Assembly (NCBI GenBank): GCA_016192885.1
Contig: JACPTH010000173.1
Coordinates: 1-6,546 of the forward strand
Source of the DNA: a bacterium
GTDB taxonomy: Bacteria; Muiribacteriota; Ozemobacteria; Ozemobacterales; Ozemobacteraceae
Length of the DNA: 6,546 bases
Reading direction: 5' to 3'
Part shown: positions 4,250-6,546 of the stretch, piece by piece
How positions within the stretch are numbered: the first letter of the stretch is position 1
Layout: each line of letters begins with the position of its first letter
The notes under the pieces: model-generated
What the model was told of the DNA's origin: nothing
Database searches by the model: none
What the model saw: the letters and a program-made list of their open reading frames with translations, nothing else
Made by a program: the position numbers and the translations under genes

Positions 4250-6546
4250 GTGAACAACTTTCTAAAAGCTTTTTTGGTGGTTTTTTTTCTATGTGGATTC
4301 CCTTTAATTTTTATTGGAATCACCCTGCATTATGTCTTAGATCTCGAGCAAAAGAAATTGGAAACCGCCTTGTTTTCACGTATTGATTTGAAACTTGCAA
4401 AATTCCAAACATTCAGCTCGCAAGAAACCTTCCTAAGATCTTTCTTAACAAGTTTTGGAAAAAGAAGCGATAAAAACGGCCTTTCAAACGACCATTTGAT
4501 AAAAAAAATTAAAAATGTAAATAAAGAATTTCCACTTCTTTTTTCTTTTATTCTTTTTGACCGAAGCGGAGAGTTGATTTATCAAGACATTTCCAATAAC
4601 TCCGAATGGATTTCCAAAAAGCTATTGTTCCTCTTAAGAAAGTATTATCAATCCGGAGAAGACCATTTTCAGGGTTATTTTCCGGTATTGTCGAATTTTA
4701 TCGGATGTAGCGTCAAAAGGGTGCAAAGGATTCTAGAAAGGCCCGATTTAATTGAAACTTCCAGTAAACCTCAAAAATCATGGTTTTTTTACTACTTAGG
4801 CACCAATTTTTCTTTTTTTGCGCATATCCACCGTGTCGGCTACCCTCCCATGATGCCTCTCCGAAAAGCAATTCAAAGACCCCCGAAAGATGGAATCATA
4901 ATTAGCCTGGTAGATATGGGATCAAAGCAAGTTTATTCTCTCGGCGATGAAAAAGTTAAAGTTTTGATTGAGAACGTAGCCTTCAGATTTGAACAGGAAC
5001 CTAGAGTCCACCTAAGTGAAAATGGGCGACTTTGGTCTTCCATAATTTTGGATTCCCGGTTTCGCTTAATAGCCTCTTCATTGGATGAAACCTTCAAAAC
5101 CACCGGACGATTAAAAAGAGTCTTTTATTTGTCCGTGATCTTGGTTTTACTTTTTTCATTCTGGACAGTTTTGACCTTTCTAAAAAGAACCTCCATTCCC
5201 TATATTTCCCTGCGGTGGAAACTTTTAGTTCTTTTCCTTCTATCTTCAGGCTTACCGCTCTTAATTCTTGCTTTTACGGTGATGGTTTATCTCGACCAGC
5301 GAACCCAAAGCCTCAAGCAAGATGCCTGGGTGCAATCCGGCGAGATCCTCAGGGCGTTTGACTCAAAATTTCCGGTGGCTCTTAGGGATTGTCAAGCCGC
5401 CCTTCAAAAAATTTTGTCGGAGACTAATTTAAACTTGAGCGGAGGATTGAAAAATCTTGAAGCTCGAATCAAGGAGTTTAGAACCAATTATAAATGTTCG
5501 ACCTTCAAATTAATGTCAAACGCAACCGATTCATTTTTACTTTCTGATGCAAGGAAAGAGGCACAGAGCGGAAAAATTTTCCAAACCATCATGCTTAACG
5601 TCTTAAGGCAGTTAAATGGGGAAACCGAGAAGAATTCCAACAATATGCTCGCTCTTGAAACCGACCTTTTTCTAAGTTCATTTGTTGGGCAAGAAATGTC
5701 CGATTTAATCGATAACATTCTACTTTCCCTCGGGACAATTTTTAAAATGGACCTGGCCCTTAATAGCTGGTATGTCTTTATCGATACGATTAAAGACAAG
5801 AACGGTTTTTCAAGTCACATTTTCGCCGTGACCTGGGACAGAGTTGATATCGTAGGTTATTACCTTAGAAAGTGCTTTCCGTTTAAACCGCTCGAAGACG
5901 GCACGGAACTGTTCGCGATTGACACAAACCCGGTTTGGGTTAAAGAAATGGTCCCTGGAACAAACTCATCCACCTTCAAACGCAGATTCCGCTGCTTTCC
6001 CCGCAAACCTGTCAGCAAATCATTTAGAAGATTTATTCAAAGCCTGTTAAAAAACCGACGGGTTTCACAGGATTTGCTCGTTTATAAAAAGGTCAACTTC
6101 CTTGCAACGGGGGTTCCGGGAAAGCTTTTGGAAAACCTTATCCTTGTGGCTCTTAAACCTGAAAGTCCGATTCGGCATGAAATTGATTTCTTACGTTCAA
6201 GACTGCTTCTTTTCGGATTATTCAGTCTTGGCTTTACATCCTTCTTGGGGATTTTTCTGGCAAAGAAATTTTTAGGCCCTATTAATGAACTTGCCAATGG
6301 AGTGGTTGCGGTAAAAGAAAAGAAATTTGCCTTTCGTTTACCGAACCAAGATCCCGATGAATTAGGAGATCTTTCCGCCCTCTTTAACAACATGATGGAA
6401 AGCCTCTATGAAGTCAGCATGGGTCGTGAAGTACAAGAAAAGCTGTTTCCTAAAAAGAAATTGTGCGTTGGAGAATACCAAGTGTTTGGATTGTCCAAGC
6501 CCGCAACCGAATTAGGGGGGGATTATTTCGACTATCTACCCATCGG
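4250..6546 (+). CDS. Dual-sensor HAMP-SpoIIE/RsbU-type PP2C phosphatase, 3'-partial
   Basis: One frame runs without a stop from the GTG at 4250 to the right edge (765 whole codons); the upstream in-frame stop is at 4169-4171 and no ATG lies between, so GTG is the best start, 41 nt after the previous gene and without a clear Shine-Dalgarno. Predicted order: TM1 about residues 4-30; first extracytoplasmic region about 31-290; TM2 291-311; a short cytoplasmic turn; TM3 325-348; second extracytoplasmic region about 349-651; TM4 652-671; HAMP about 672-722 with Pro677 and the Asp-Glu-Leu-Gly motif at 703-706; then REVQEKLFP (726-734), the RsbU-type linker signature, and the start of the SpoIIE/PP2C domain with GGDYFD at 756-761, whose Asp758 and Asp761 match the metal-binding aspartates of the family. 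It would sit in the inner membrane, sense an envelope or external signal and dephosphorylate a phospho-STAS protein; the STAS protein at 1165-1557 is the obvious candidate substrate. The rest of the catalytic domain lies beyond the window. The sensor regions have weak CACHE-like features only (FDRSGELIY, LDSRFRLIASS). Confidence 0.88.
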   Translation, partial: MNNFLKAFLVVFFLCGFPLIFIGITLHYVLDLEQKKLETALFSRIDLKLAKFQTFSSQETFLRSFLTSFGKRSDKNGLSNDHLIKKIKNVNKEFPLLFSFILFDRSGELIYQDISNNSEWISKKLLFLLRKYYQSGEDHFQGYFPVLSNFIGCSVKRVQRILERPDLIETSSKPQKSWFFYYLGTNFSFFAHIHRVGYPPMMPLRKAIQRPPKDGIIISLVDMGSKQVYSLGDEKVKVLIENVAFRFEQEPRVHLSENGRLWSSIILDSRFRLIASSLDETFKTTGRLKRVFYLSVILVLLFSFWTVLTFLKRTSIPYISLRWKLLVLFLLSSGLPLLILAFTVMVYLDQRTQSLKQDAWVQSGEILRAFDSKFPVALRDCQAALQKILSETNLNLSGGLKNLEARIKEFRTNYKCSTFKLMSNATDSFLLSDARKEAQSGKIFQTIMLNVLRQLNGETEKNSNNMLALETDLFLSSFVGQEMSDLIDNILLSLGTIFKMDLALNSWYVFIDTIKDKNGFSSHIFAVTWDRVDIVGYYLRKCFPFKPLEDGTELFAIDTNPVWVKEMVPGTNSSTFKRRFRCFPRKPVSKSFRRFIQSLLKNRRVSQDLLVYKKVNFLATGVPGKLLENLILVALKPESPIRHEIDFLRSRLLLFGLFSLGFTSFLGIFLAKKFLGPINELANGVVAVKEKKFAFRLPNQDPDELGDLSALFNNMMESLYEVSMGREVQEKLFPKKKLCVGEYQVFGLSKPATELGGDYFDYLPI

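Noticed and set aside
6515..6521. A seven-G tract in the phosphatase catalytic motif as a phase-variation switch.
   Set aside because: It encodes the conserved Gly-Gly-Asp of the family, which explains it, and it is shorter than typical contingency tracts.
4209..6546. An apparent 2.3-kb region with only short reverse-strand open frames.
   Set aside because: It is fully covered by a + strand frame from the GTG at 4250 that is open at the right edge and carries HAMP and SpoIIE/PP2C motifs. The reverse frames at 5488-5799 and 6082-6393 are shadows.

Overview
This is a moderately AT-rich bacterial window that is almost entirely coding. All six genes lie on the + strand with very short gaps or overlaps, so the window reads as one operon or operon-like cassette. 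The combination of a HEAT-type helical-repeat membrane protein, a STAS anti-anti-sigma-like protein, a set of diverged pseudopilins and a large multi-sensor RsbU/SpoIIE-family phosphatase suggests a didermic bacterium from a poorly cultivated phylum. Candidatus Riflebacteria is my best guess, from memory of similar gene content; Lentisphaerae/Planctomycetes relatives or other candidate phyla are alternatives. No phylogenetic marker is present, so this is weak.

Layout: (1) 1-1121, the 3' part of a gene open through the left edge, encoding a HEAT-like repeat domain, one membrane segment and a small C-terminal beta-rich domain. (2) 1165-1557, a STAS-domain protein with a good Shine-Dalgarno. (3) 1554-2957, a large GspK/PilX-like pseudopilin whose TTG start overlaps the stop of the STAS gene. 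(4) 2926-3393, a GspI/PilV-like prepilin overlapping gene 3 by 32 nt. (5) 3393-4208, a GspJ/PilW-like prepilin whose ATG shares a base with the preceding TAA and which carries Cys instead of Gly at the -1 processing position. (6) 4250 to the right edge, one uninterrupted frame encoding a receptor with two successive extracytoplasmic sensor regions, HAMP and the start of a SpoIIE/RsbU-type PP2C phosphatase domain. The span 4209-6546 is therefore coding, not empty.

Working model: genes 3-5 match the K-I-J minor pseudopilins that form the tip complex of type II secretion and type IV pilus systems. They sit between a STAS protein and a PP2C phosphatase, the two interacting components of a partner-switching pathway. 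The simplest reading is that an envelope signal read by the phosphatase is passed to the STAS protein by dephosphorylation and controls expression or activity of the pilus/secretion machine. The kinase/anti-sigma partner and the sigma factor or other output are not in the window. The link between signalling and pilus genes is inferred from gene order only.
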